The position numbers were made by a program, and so were the translations under genes. The notes beneath the pieces were generated by a model that saw only the letters and a program-made list of their open reading frames with translations, was not told the DNA's origin and did not search any database. From Phytobacter palmae (GTDB lineage: Bacteria > Pseudomonadota > Gammaproteobacteria > Enterobacterales > Enterobacteriaceae), in assembly GCA_900112785.1 (NCBI GenBank), contig FONB01000003.1, positions 1-64,000 of the forward strand: a stretch of 64,000 nucleotides of DNA, in the 5' to 3' direction. Shown here piece by piece: positions 43,257 through 51,893 of the stretch (positions within the stretch are counted from its first letter, which is position 1; every line of letters begins with the position of its first letter).

Positions 43257-44381
43257 ATGCAGAGCCTTACCCCGACATCGCGTTACCTCAATGCCCTCAA
43301 CGAGGGTAGCCATCAACCGGATGATGTGCAAAAAGAAGCTGTTAGCCGTCTTGATCTCATTTACCAGCAGATTGTGACCAAAGAACAATCCGCCCCGCAA
43401 AGCGGTGGATTGATGGCGAAATTTGGCAAATTGTTGGGCAAGCGTGAGCCCGCCACGCAGACTCCCATCCGCGGCCTTTATATGTGGGGGGGCGTCGGGC
43501 GCGGTAAAACCTGGCTGATGGATCTCTTTTATCAAAGCCTGCCGGGGGAGCGGAAACAGCGTCTGCACTTCCACCGTTTTATGCTGCGTGTGCATGAGGA
43601 GTTAACCCAACTACAGGGGCATAGTGACCCGCTGGAGATTGTCGCCGACCGTTTCAAAGCTGAAACCGATGTGCTCTGTTTTGATGAATTTTTCGTGTCG
43701 GATATCACCGACGCCATGTTGCTCGGCGGGTTAATGAAGGCACTCTTCGCCAGAGGGATTACGCTGGTCGCCACCTCGAATATTCCACCGGACGAACTTT
43801 ATCGTAACGGGTTGCAACGGTCGCGCTTTTTGCCGGCCATTGATGCCATCAAGCAGCACTGCGATGTGATGAATGTCGATGCAGGTGTGGATTATCGTCT
43901 GCGCACCCTGACCCAGGCACACCTGTGGCTTTCGCCCTTAAATGAAGAGACGCAGCAGCAGATGGATAAACTCTGGCAAGCGCTGGCAGGGGCAAAACGT
44001 ACTCATTCTCCGGTATTAGAAGTCAATCACCGTCCGCTGGTGACGCTGGGGGTGGAAAATCAGACGCTGGCGGTGTCGTTCGCCACGCTGTGTGTGGATG
44101 CCCGTAGTCAACACGACTATATTGCGCTCTCTCGTCTGTATCACACCGTAATGCTGTTTGAAGTCCCCGTCATGACAACGCTGATGGAGAATGAAGCGCG
44201 GCGTTTTATCGCGCTGGTGGATGAATTCTACGAGCGGCATGTGAAGCTGGTGGTGAGCGCGGCGGTTCCGCTGTTCGAGATTTACCAGGGCGAGCGGCTG
44301 AAGTTCGAGTTCCAGCGCTGCCTGTCGCGTCTGCAGGAGATGCAGAGCGAAGAGTACCTCAAGCGTCAGCATATGCCATAA
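43257..44381 (+). CDS. zapE: Division ATPase ZapE
   Basis: AFG1-family ATPase that associates with the Z ring, needed at high temperature or low oxygen in E. coli. 374 residues (E. coli 375). Walker A GGVGRGKT is at 78-85, Walker B LCFDEFFVSD near 140-149, and sensor TSNIPPDELY follows. The start at 43257 is 2 nt beyond an ACACC with AAGGAATAACG upstream. It precedes the rplM-rpsI operon by a promoter region. Confidence 0.95.
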   Translation: MQSLTPTSRYLNALNEGSHQPDDVQKEAVSRLDLIYQQIVTKEQSAPQSGGLMAKFGKLLGKREPATQTPIRGLYMWGGVGRGKTWLMDLFYQSLPGERKQRLHFHRFMLRVHEELTQLQGHSDPLEIVADRFKAETDVLCFDEFFVSDITDAMLLGGLMKALFARGITLVATSNIPPDELYRNGLQRSRFLPAIDAIKQHCDVMNVDAGVDYRLRTLTQAHLWLSPLNEETQQQMDKLWQALAGAKRTHSPVLEVNHRPLVTLGVENQTLAVSFATLCVDARSQHDYIALSRLYHTVMLFEVPVMTTLMENEARRFIALVDEFYERHVKLVVSAAVPLFEIYQGERLKFEFQRCLSRLQEMQSEEYLKRQHMP

Positions 44382-44494
44382 ATGTCACTCTCCCCCTGGC
44401 AGAGGGGGCGAGGGCATTAGAGCGCATATTCCCAAACCCTGAAAAACCCCTATCCAAATCACAAATAGGGGTCGATCTTTGACCCCGACTTCTC

Positions 44495-45092
<598 letters not shown>

Positions 45093-45104
45093 TCGGGATT
45101 ATAG

Positions 45105-45500
<396 letters not shown>

Positions 45501-45531
45501 TTGCTTTCTGCGAAAGCAGAACGATTGGCGA

Positions 45532-45558
45532 AAAACCCGGTTTCTACCGGGTTTTTTT
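45532..45558 (+). terminator. rplM-rpsI terminator
   Basis: The stem AAAACCCGG / CCGGGTTTT followed by T7, 31 nt after the rpsI stop codon. Confidence 0.92.
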
Positions 45559-45813
45559 ATGGATAAAAATCACGTTATCCACAGCAATGGGTTGATTCTC
45601 TCTTCTTTTTCAGCATTTCCAGAATCCCCTCACCACAAAGCCCGCAAAATCTGGTAAACTATCATCCAATTTTCTGCCCAAATGCCTGGGATTGTTCATT
45701 TTTTGTTTGATTTTTAAACGAGAGTGACTGTGCGCGTGGGTGGCTTACTAACATCTCGCCGGTCAAAGTAAGACTGGTAGCAGTAAAAATACTGAATATA
45801 CCTGGAGGTTTTC
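45559..45813 (+). promoter_or_regulatory. sspAB upstream region
   Basis: About 255 nt, A+T-rich, no gene. It should contain the sspA promoter. CTGGTAAACTATC around 45652 includes a possible -10 (TAAACT), but no paired -35 is convincing. Confidence 0.45.
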
Positions 45814-46452
45814 ATGGCTGTCGCTGCCAACAAACGTTCGGTAATGACGCTGTTTTCTGGTCCTGTTGACATCTATAGCCATCAGGTCCGTATCGTGCTG
45901 GCAGAAAAGGGTGTCAGCTTCGAAATTGAGCACGTGGAAAAGGATAATCCTCCTCAGGATCTGATTGACCTCAACCCGAATCAAAGCGTACCGACCCTTG
46001 TCGATCGTGAACTCACTCTGTGGGAATCACGCATTATCATGGAATACCTGGATGAGCGTTTCCCTCATCCGCCGCTGATGCCGGTTTATCCGGTTGCGCG
46101 TGGTGAAAGCCGTCTTTACATGCATCGCATTGAGAAAGACTGGTACTCGCTGATGGAAGTGATCATGTCCAGCAGCGGGGCGCAGGCCGATAACGCCCGC
46201 CGTCAGCTGCGTGAAGAGCTGATGCAGATTGCTCCGGTATTCGGTCAGAAGCCGTACTTCCTGAGTGATGAATTCAGCCTGGTGGATTGCTACCTGGCAC
46301 CGTTGCTGTGGCGTTTGCCGATTCTGGGTATTGAACTCAGCGGCGCTGGCTCGAAAGAGCTGAAAGGCTACATGACCCGTGTTTTCGAGCGCGATTCATT
46401 CCTCGCGTCTCTGACAGAAGCCGAGCGCGAAATGCGCCTGGGCCGGGGTTAA
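45814..46452 (+). CDS. sspA: Stringent starvation protein A
   Basis: RNA-polymerase-associated protein with a glutathione-S-transferase fold that inhibits sigma-70 promoter escape and lowers H-NS, aiding acid and starvation tolerance. 212 residues as in E. coli. An N-terminal thioredoxin-like domain (about 10-85, FSGPVDIYSHQVRIVLAEKG) is followed by an all-helical domain. The segment PHPPLMPVYPVARGE is the conserved surface pocket. CTGGAGG precedes the ATG. sspB follows after 4 nt. Confidence 0.97.
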   Translation: MAVAANKRSVMTLFSGPVDIYSHQVRIVLAEKGVSFEIEHVEKDNPPQDLIDLNPNQSVPTLVDRELTLWESRIIMEYLDERFPHPPLMPVYPVARGESRLYMHRIEKDWYSLMEVIMSSSGAQADNARRQLREELMQIAPVFGQKPYFLSDEFSLVDCYLAPLLWRLPILGIELSGAGSKELKGYMTRVFERDSFLASLTEAEREMRLGRG

Positions 46453-46456
46453 TCGA

Positions 46457-46954
46457 ATGGACTTGTCGCAACTGACACCGCGCCGTCCTTACCTGTTGCG
46501 GGCCTTCTATGAGTGGTTGCTCGATAACCAACTCACCCCGCATCTGGTCGTGGACGTAACGTTGCCGGGTGTGCGCGTGCCCATGGAGTATGCGCGTGAC
46601 GGGCAAATCGTGTTGAACATTGCGCCGCGAGCCGTGGGTAATCTTGAACTGGCGAATGATGAAGTGCGTTTTAACGCGCGCTTTGGCGGCGTTCCGCGTC
46701 AGGTGGCTGTGCCGCTGGCCGCCGTTCTTGCCATCTACGCCCGTGAAAATGGCGCGGGTACGATGTTTGAGCCTGAAACGGCTTATGATGAAGACGTAAC
46801 CACGGTGAATGACGACGACGAAACCTCTCAGCCGGACAGTGAGACGGTGATGTCGGTTATTGATGGCGACAAACCCGATCATACGGACGATAACGATCCG
46901 GATGATGATCCCCCACCACGCGGCGGACGTCCATCGCTGCGTGTTGTGAAGTAA
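46457..46954 (+). CDS. sspB: ClpXP adaptor SspB
   Basis: Delivers ssrA-tagged and other substrates to ClpXP. 165 residues, E. coli length. The folded substrate-binding domain (about 1-110) is followed by a long acidic flexible tail rich in Asp/Glu and the C-terminal ClpX-binding module RGGRPSLRVVK. It is co-transcribed with sspA and closed by a hairpin terminator. Confidence 0.97.
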   Translation: MDLSQLTPRRPYLLRAFYEWLLDNQLTPHLVVDVTLPGVRVPMEYARDGQIVLNIAPRAVGNLELANDEVRFNARFGGVPRQVAVPLAAVLAIYARENGAGTMFEPETAYDEDVTTVNDDDETSQPDSETVMSVIDGDKPDHTDDNDPDDDPPPRGGRPSLRVVK

Positions 46955-46960
46955 CATAAA

Positions 46961-46988
46961 AGCAGGGTCAATCGACCCTGCTTTTTTT
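46961..46988 (+). terminator. sspAB terminator
   Basis: The stem AGCAGGGTC / GACCCTGCT and a T7 tract, starting 7 nt after the sspB stop codon. Its T tract touches the stop codon of the convergent TetR gene. Confidence 0.92.
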
Positions 46989-47637
46989 ATGATAGCAACC
47001 CCGGCGCCAGCCAACAGGCGATCGTTTCGCGCATGACCTTCCGCCTTGTGGCCAGCGCTTCCGGACGCTTAAGATCCTGCTGATAGATGATCGACAACGT
47101 CGACTGGTTAATCAGATAGAAAAATCCCAGCGCTGACATTGTGATATTTAGCTGCATCGCATCAATACCTGGGCGGATCGTCCCATCCTGCTGACCGCGT
47201 TCCAGAATGCGCTGAGTTATTGAAAGCCAGCTGCTGTTGATGGGGACAATCGTATCCACTTCCTTAAGGTGGCGTGCCTTGAGCTGGTTTTCACTGTTGA
47301 GCAACTGGATAAACTCCGGGTTCTCAAGGTAGTAGCGCCAGGTAAAATCCATCAGTTCAAGTACCGCGTCGCGGGCAGGCAGATGATCCAGCTCCAGTGC
47401 TGCCTCTTTGGTACGGATATCCTGGTATGCGACCTGCAACACATGGGTAAACAGCGTATCCTTGTTCTCGAAGTAATAGTAAATCAACTGCTTGTTCACG
47501 TTTGCCGTCGCGGCGATCTGATCAATCCTCGCCCCGTCAAAACCCTTCTCAGCGAACTCCTTTTTAGCCGCATCAAGGATCAGGCTTTTTGTGAGATCTG
47601 GATCATGCCTGCGCTTTATTCTGGCTTCCCCTTTCAT
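46987..47637 (-). CDS. TetR-family transcriptional regulator of the adjacent catabolic cluster
   Basis: A 216-residue regulator from the start at 47637; GGAGG lies 4 nt upstream, which decides it over 47652. The N-terminal TetR helix-turn-helix is at about 37-56 (RIDQIAATANVNKQLIYYYF). The rest is an all-helical ligand and dimer domain of unrecognised specificity. It is divergent from the SDR gene; the shared control region holds two identical-type palindromes. A repressor released by a pathway metabolite is inferred. It is absent from this place in E. coli. Confidence 0.88.
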   Translation of the reverse strand: MKGEARIKRRHDPDLTKSLILDAAKKEFAEKGFDGARIDQIAATANVNKQLIYYYFENKDTLFTHVLQVAYQDIRTKEAALELDHLPARDAVLELMDFTWRYYLENPEFIQLLNSENQLKARHLKEVDTIVPINSSWLSITQRILERGQQDGTIRPGIDAMQLNITMSALGFFYLINQSTLSIIYQQDLKRPEALATRRKVMRETIACWLAPGLLS

Positions 47638-47680
47638 AGATCCTCCATTCAATTTATTGTTTTAATTGTAGTTTTAAATA

Positions 47681-47700
47681 AATCAACCAGTTGGTTGATT
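47681..47700. promoter_or_regulatory. Palindrome 1, probable TetR-family operator
   Basis: Perfect 9-bp arms, AATCAACCA-GT-TGGTTGATT, 44 nt upstream of the regulator start. The core TCAAC-N6-GTTGA is shared with palindrome 2. Confidence 0.7.
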
Positions 47701-47754
47701 TTGAGAAGTCGATCATGAATTTAATTTTTCTCTCTTTCTATACTGCTTTCATAG

Positions 47755-47774
47755 TTTCAACTGATTAGTTGAAA
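47755..47774. promoter_or_regulatory. Palindrome 2, probable TetR-family operator
   Basis: Perfect 8-bp arms, TTTCAACT-GATT-AGTTGAAA, 29 nt before the SDR start codon. Same half-sites and spacing (TCAAC-N6-GTTGA) as palindrome 1. The centres are 74 bp apart, close to seven helical turns, so both would lie on one face of DNA. Confidence 0.7.
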
Positions 47775-47802
47775 TCTTTAGCACTTATCAGGGAGTATGC
47801 TC

Positions 47803-48591
47803 ATGATCCATTCGCAACGTCCGGTAGCATTAGTGACAGGCTCGACTCGGGGAATTGGTAAAGCATGCGCGTTGGCGCTTGCCAGAGCCGGATTTCACGT
47901 CGCAATTAACGGACGCGATAACGAAGAAGGTCGCACCCGACAACAAGCCATGGTAGCGGAATTAGAACAATTTGGCATCGAAGCTCTGGCGTTACCTGGG
48001 GATGTTTCAGATTTAAATGTTCAGCAAGGGATGCTGGACACCATTTTACAACGCTGGGGGCGGCTGGATTGCGTCGTCAACAACGCCGGGACGGCGGCAA
48101 AACAGCGCGGTGATCTGCTGGAGGTTACGCCGGAAAATTACCAGTTCTGCCAGGACATTAATACCCGGGCAATGTTCTTTTTTTGCCAGAAAGCTGCGCG
48201 CGTCATGCTCCGGCAGGGCGAATTAAGCGACCAGCATCGCTCAATCATCAATATTACTTCTTGCAGCGCCCACAGCCTGTCGATTTCCCGTGGCGAATAT
48301 TGCGTATCAAAAGCAGCCGCCAGCATGGTGACGCAACTCTTTGCACTGCGCCTGGCGGAAGAAGGCATCGGTGTTTATGAAATTCGCCCTGGTATCATCG
48401 AAACTGACATGACCAGCGGTGTGAAACCGAAATATGACCAGTTGATCGGCGGCGGTCTGGTGCCGATGAAACGCTGGGGTCAGCCGACGGACATTGCCGT
48501 GGTCGTCGATGCGCTGGCAAACGGCAACTTACCTTTCACTGTCGGTCAGATTATTGATGTCGACGGCGGCCTGAACAAATCCCACTTTTAA
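47803..48591 (+). CDS. SDR-family oxidoreductase (labelled 3-ketoacyl-ACP-reductase-like)
   Basis: A 262-residue classical short-chain dehydrogenase. The cofactor loop TGSTRGIG is at residues 12-19, NNAG at 93-96, catalytic N120, S153, Y166 and K170. It ends GQIIDVDGGLNKSHF. Residues GRD after the second strand leave NAD versus NADP undecided. The start at 47803 is preferred to 47797 because GGGAG is 7 nt from it and only 1 nt from the other. First gene of a five-gene plus-strand operon; probably a polyol or sugar dehydrogenase rather than a fatty-acid enzyme, given its neighbours. Confidence 0.85.
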   Translation: MIHSQRPVALVTGSTRGIGKACALALARAGFHVAINGRDNEEGRTRQQAMVAELEQFGIEALALPGDVSDLNVQQGMLDTILQRWGRLDCVVNNAGTAAKQRGDLLEVTPENYQFCQDINTRAMFFFCQKAARVMLRQGELSDQHRSIINITSCSAHSLSISRGEYCVSKAAASMVTQLFALRLAEEGIGVYEIRPGIIETDMTSGVKPKYDQLIGGGLVPMKRWGQPTDIAVVVDALANGNLPFTVGQIIDVDGGLNKSHF

Positions 48592-48606
48592 TTACGAGGC
48601 ACAGCA

Positions 48607-49758
48607 ATGGCAACAATTTCCGTTGGCATCATCATGCATGGCGTAACCGGGCGGATGGGTAAAAATCAGCATCTGATCCGCTCCATCGTGGCAATTCGTG
48701 AACAAGGCGGCGTTGAGCTGGCGAACGGCGACAGACTAATGCCTGACCCAATCCTGATTGGCCGCAATGAAGAAAAAATCGCCGCACTGGCGAAACAAAC
48801 CGGTATCAGTCGTTGGGGGACGGATTTGGATGCGGCGCTGGCTAACCCGAACGATACCATCTTTTTTGATGCCGCCACGACGCAGGCGCGCCCGGGATTA
48901 CTGAAAAAAGCCATCGCCGCTGGTAAACACATTTACTGCGAAAAACCGGTAGCAGTCAGCCTGTCTGAGGCCGTCGAACTTTATCACTACGCAGAGCAGC
49001 AGGGCGTTTGCCACGGCGTCGTACAGGACAAACTGTGGTTGCCGGGGCTGCGCAAACTACAGATGCTCAACCAGGCAGGCTTCTTTGGTCAGGTCTTATC
49101 GGTACGCGGTGAGTTTGGCTACTGGGTGTTTGAAGGCGACCTGCAGCCGACCCAGCGCCCGTCCTGGAACTATCGGCAGGAAGATGGCGGCGGCATTATC
49201 CTCGATATGATCTGCCACTGGCGTTATGTCGTCGACAACCTGTTTGGCGAAATCAAAAGTATCAGTTGCCTGGGCGCGACCCATATACCTGAACGTTTTG
49301 ATGAGCAGGGGAACGCCTATAAAGCCACCGCTGATGATGCCGCCTACGCCACCTTCGAGCTGCATAATGGCACCATCGTGCAGATCAACAGCTCCTGGTG
49401 CGTCCGTGTGCGCCGTGATGATCTGGTGACTTTCCAGGTGGACGGCGTTAACGGTTCTGCGGTAGCCGGCCTGACCGACTGCCTGACGCAATCACGCGTG
49501 AACACCCCGAAACCGATCTGGAACCCGGATGTTCGCCAGACACATGACTTTTTCGAAGACTGGGCGCCAGTACCCGATACCACCATCTATGACAACGCCT
49601 TCAAAGTGCAGTGGGAACTCTTTTTGCGCCACGTTCATGGTGAAATCGACTTCCGCTGGAATCTGCTGGAAGGGGCAAAAGGAGTGCAACTGGTTGAACT
49701 GGCGCTACAAAGCTGGAAAGAGCGCCGCTGGGTCGATGTTCCGTCACTGGCGCGCTAA
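48607..49758 (+). CDS. Gfo/Idh/MocA-family sugar oxidoreductase
   Basis: A 383-residue NAD(P)-dependent oxidoreductase. The N-terminal Rossmann fold has the unusual loop HGVTGRMG at 11-18. The signature EKPVA starts at 112. The C-terminal alpha/beta domain has the D200-x3-H204 catalytic pair in LDMICHW. It lies 15 nt after the SDR gene. Substrates of the family are sugars, inositols, sugar acids and 3-keto-glycosides; which applies is unknown. The nearby TIM-barrel isomerase gene is a frequent partner of this family. Confidence 0.86.
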   Translation: MATISVGIIMHGVTGRMGKNQHLIRSIVAIREQGGVELANGDRLMPDPILIGRNEEKIAALAKQTGISRWGTDLDAALANPNDTIFFDAATTQARPGLLKKAIAAGKHIYCEKPVAVSLSEAVELYHYAEQQGVCHGVVQDKLWLPGLRKLQMLNQAGFFGQVLSVRGEFGYWVFEGDLQPTQRPSWNYRQEDGGGIILDMICHWRYVVDNLFGEIKSISCLGATHIPERFDEQGNAYKATADDAAYATFELHNGTIVQINSSWCVRVRRDDLVTFQVDGVNGSAVAGLTDCLTQSRVNTPKPIWNPDVRQTHDFFEDWAPVPDTTIYDNAFKVQWELFLRHVHGEIDFRWNLLEGAKGVQLVELALQSWKERRWVDVPSLAR

Positions 49759-49767
49759 GGAGGCCGT

Positions 49768-50601
49768 ATGCAACAGCCCGATCCACGGCGTTTATCGCTG
49801 AATACCGCCACCGTCCGTAAGCAGTGGACGCTGGATAAGATCATTGATGGCTGCGCCCGCCATGAAATTCGCGGTATCTCGCCATGGCGCGATCAGGTTC
49901 AGGCGCTGGGCCTGGAACGCACCGCGCAGTTGATTCGCAGTAACGAACTGACCGTCAGCGGCTATTGCCGGGGCGGGATGTTCCCCGGTATTGATGAGGC
50001 GGCACGCCGTGCGGCGGATGACGATAACCGCCGGGCGGTGGATGAAGCACTGGCTGTGAATGCCGCCTGTCTGGTGCTGGTGGTAGGTGGCTTGCCGGGT
50101 GATTCGAAAGATATCGCCGGCGCTCGCAGTCAGGTGCGGGATGGTCTGGGACGCCTGCTTGAGTATTCGCGTAAGGCAGGCATGCCACTGGCGATTGAGC
50201 CGCTGCACCCGATGTATGCAGCGGACCGTGCCTGCGTCAATACGCTGGAACAGGCCAATGACCTGTGTGATGAGCTGGGCGATGACGGATTAGGGATGGC
50301 CGTCGATCTCTATCACACCTGGTGGGATCCGAAGTTCTTTCAGCAGATCGAACGTGCCGGACGGAAACGTATCCTGGGTTTCCATATCTGCGACTGGCTG
50401 GTGCCGACACAGCATCTGCTGCTGGATCGCGGCATGATGGGAGATGGCGTGATCGACATTCGCGCAGCTCGTCAGGCGGTGGAGGCTCTGGGGTACCAGG
50501 GGGCGCATGAAGTGGAGATTTTCTCTGAACACAACTGGTGGCAACGTGACCCGGATACGGTGCTCGCTACCTGCAAAGCGCGTCATTTGACGCATTGTTA
50601 A
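49768..50601 (+). CDS. TIM-barrel sugar phosphate isomerase/epimerase-like protein
   Basis: A 277-residue protein of the xylose-isomerase-like (AP endonuclease 2) superfamily. Likely divalent-metal ligands are visible: E144 in LAIEPLHP, D180 and H183 in VDLYHTWWD, H206 in FHICDW, and the glutamates near 248-250 in HEVEIFSE. It starts 9 nt after the Gfo/Idh/MocA gene with AAGGAGG upstream. Probable isomerase or epimerase (or dehydratase) acting on the ketone produced by one of the dehydrogenases; inferred from context. Confidence 0.84.
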   Translation: MQQPDPRRLSLNTATVRKQWTLDKIIDGCARHEIRGISPWRDQVQALGLERTAQLIRSNELTVSGYCRGGMFPGIDEAARRAADDDNRRAVDEALAVNAACLVLVVGGLPGDSKDIAGARSQVRDGLGRLLEYSRKAGMPLAIEPLHPMYAADRACVNTLEQANDLCDELGDDGLGMAVDLYHTWWDPKFFQQIERAGRKRILGFHICDWLVPTQHLLLDRGMMGDGVIDIRAARQAVEALGYQGAHEVEIFSEHNWWQRDPDTVLATCKARHLTHC

Positions 50602-50658
50602 TCAGATTTTGGCTGTATCTGATGTCTCGTCAGTCTTACCAGGTTAGTCGAGGAAATT

Positions 50659-51882
50659 ATGAATACAGATACAAAAAAGATGATACTGGTGTCGGTGCTG
50701 TGTGGCCTGGGCTACATGATGTACTCCGTCGACCGGATGACCGTCTCCTCCGCCATTGGACTTATCGCGACGGATTTTGGGCTCGGTAGAGCCCAGTCCG
50801 GGATCCTGATGAGTTCTTTCTTTTATGGTTTCATTGGCTTCTTGTTTATTTCCGGGATCATTGCCGACAAACTCAGCGGCAAACCGGTACTCATTCTTGG
50901 CTTAGTGATGTTCTCCCTTGCCACGATCCTGACGGGGGTGGCGGGTAGTCTGACGTCACTGATCTTTTACCGCGTAATGACCGGTATCGGCGAGGGGGTC
51001 TTCTGGCCCGCCGCATCGCTGGAAGTGGCCAACGTTACCACCGAAAAACAGCGCACGACGGTGATGTCACTTTACTGGATGGGATATCCGATTGGCGGCT
51101 TCTTCGGTACCTGGCTCGGTGCGATGCTCGGCCCGGTATATGGTTGGCGTGTCGTGTTCTACGTGGCCGGGGCGCTTGGCCTGCTGGTTGCGCTGGCTTA
51201 CGCCGTCATGGTGAAAAACGAGCCGAAAAAAGTTGTTGTTGCCACAACAAAAGAAAAAGTGCCGTTAAAACAGCTGTTCCGCAACCAGTCCGTAATGCTG
51301 ATGGCATTCTATTATTTCCTGCTGTTGAGCGGCTGGTGGATTGTGCTGCTGTGGGCGCCGACCTTCCTGATGAATGTGAAACAGTTGCCAATCAGTACCG
51401 CAGGGACGATTGCCAGCCTGCTGGGGCTGACCGGCGCGCTGGGCGGTTTCCTGCTTGGGCGCCTGTGTGACCGGGGCGACTTCTCGCGTAAACGTGCTGT
51501 GTTGATTGGTATTACTCTGGCCAGCAGCCTGTTGATGGCGGCGATGGTGCTGCAACTGCCGGTCTTCGCCGTGGTGATCCTGGTGCTGTTCCTGGGGCTG
51601 CTGGGTTATCCGATCACTCCGCTGGTCCTCTCATTTACCGCCGAACTGGTGCCGCCGCAGCTTCGCGGCTCCGCCATTGGCTTTGTGATGAATATTGGCA
51701 TGACGGCCGGTGGGATCTCACCTGTCCTGGCGGGCTATTTCGCGGATAAATATTCCATGTCTGCCGTCTGGTTCGTCGCAGCCTGCGTGATGGTCGTCAG
51801 TTCGGTACTACTGTTGGGAGTGCGTAAAGCGCCCAGGGCAGTGAAAGAGATAGAAATGTCCGGGCTTTCATCACGCGTTTAA
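50659..51882 (+). CDS. Major facilitator superfamily transporter
   Basis: A 407-residue inner-membrane protein with about 12 membrane helices. The loop 2-3 motif appears as GIIADKLSGKPVLILG, and YRVMTGIGEGVFWPAA in helix 4 is typical of the anion:cation symporter branch, which carries organic and sugar acids. That suggests an acidic or phenolic substrate for the cluster, but the assignment is tentative. It lies 57 nt after the isomerase gene and 11 nt before the flavoprotein gene. Confidence 0.87.
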   Translation: MNTDTKKMILVSVLCGLGYMMYSVDRMTVSSAIGLIATDFGLGRAQSGILMSSFFYGFIGFLFISGIIADKLSGKPVLILGLVMFSLATILTGVAGSLTSLIFYRVMTGIGEGVFWPAASLEVANVTTEKQRTTVMSLYWMGYPIGGFFGTWLGAMLGPVYGWRVVFYVAGALGLLVALAYAVMVKNEPKKVVVATTKEKVPLKQLFRNQSVMLMAFYYFLLLSGWWIVLLWAPTFLMNVKQLPISTAGTIASLLGLTGALGGFLLGRLCDRGDFSRKRAVLIGITLASSLLMAAMVLQLPVFAVVILVLFLGLLGYPITPLVLSFTAELVPPQLRGSAIGFVMNIGMTAGGISPVLAGYFADKYSMSAVWFVAACVMVVSSVLLLGVRKAPRAVKEIEMSGLSSRV

Positions 51883-51893
51883 CGAGGTAAAAC

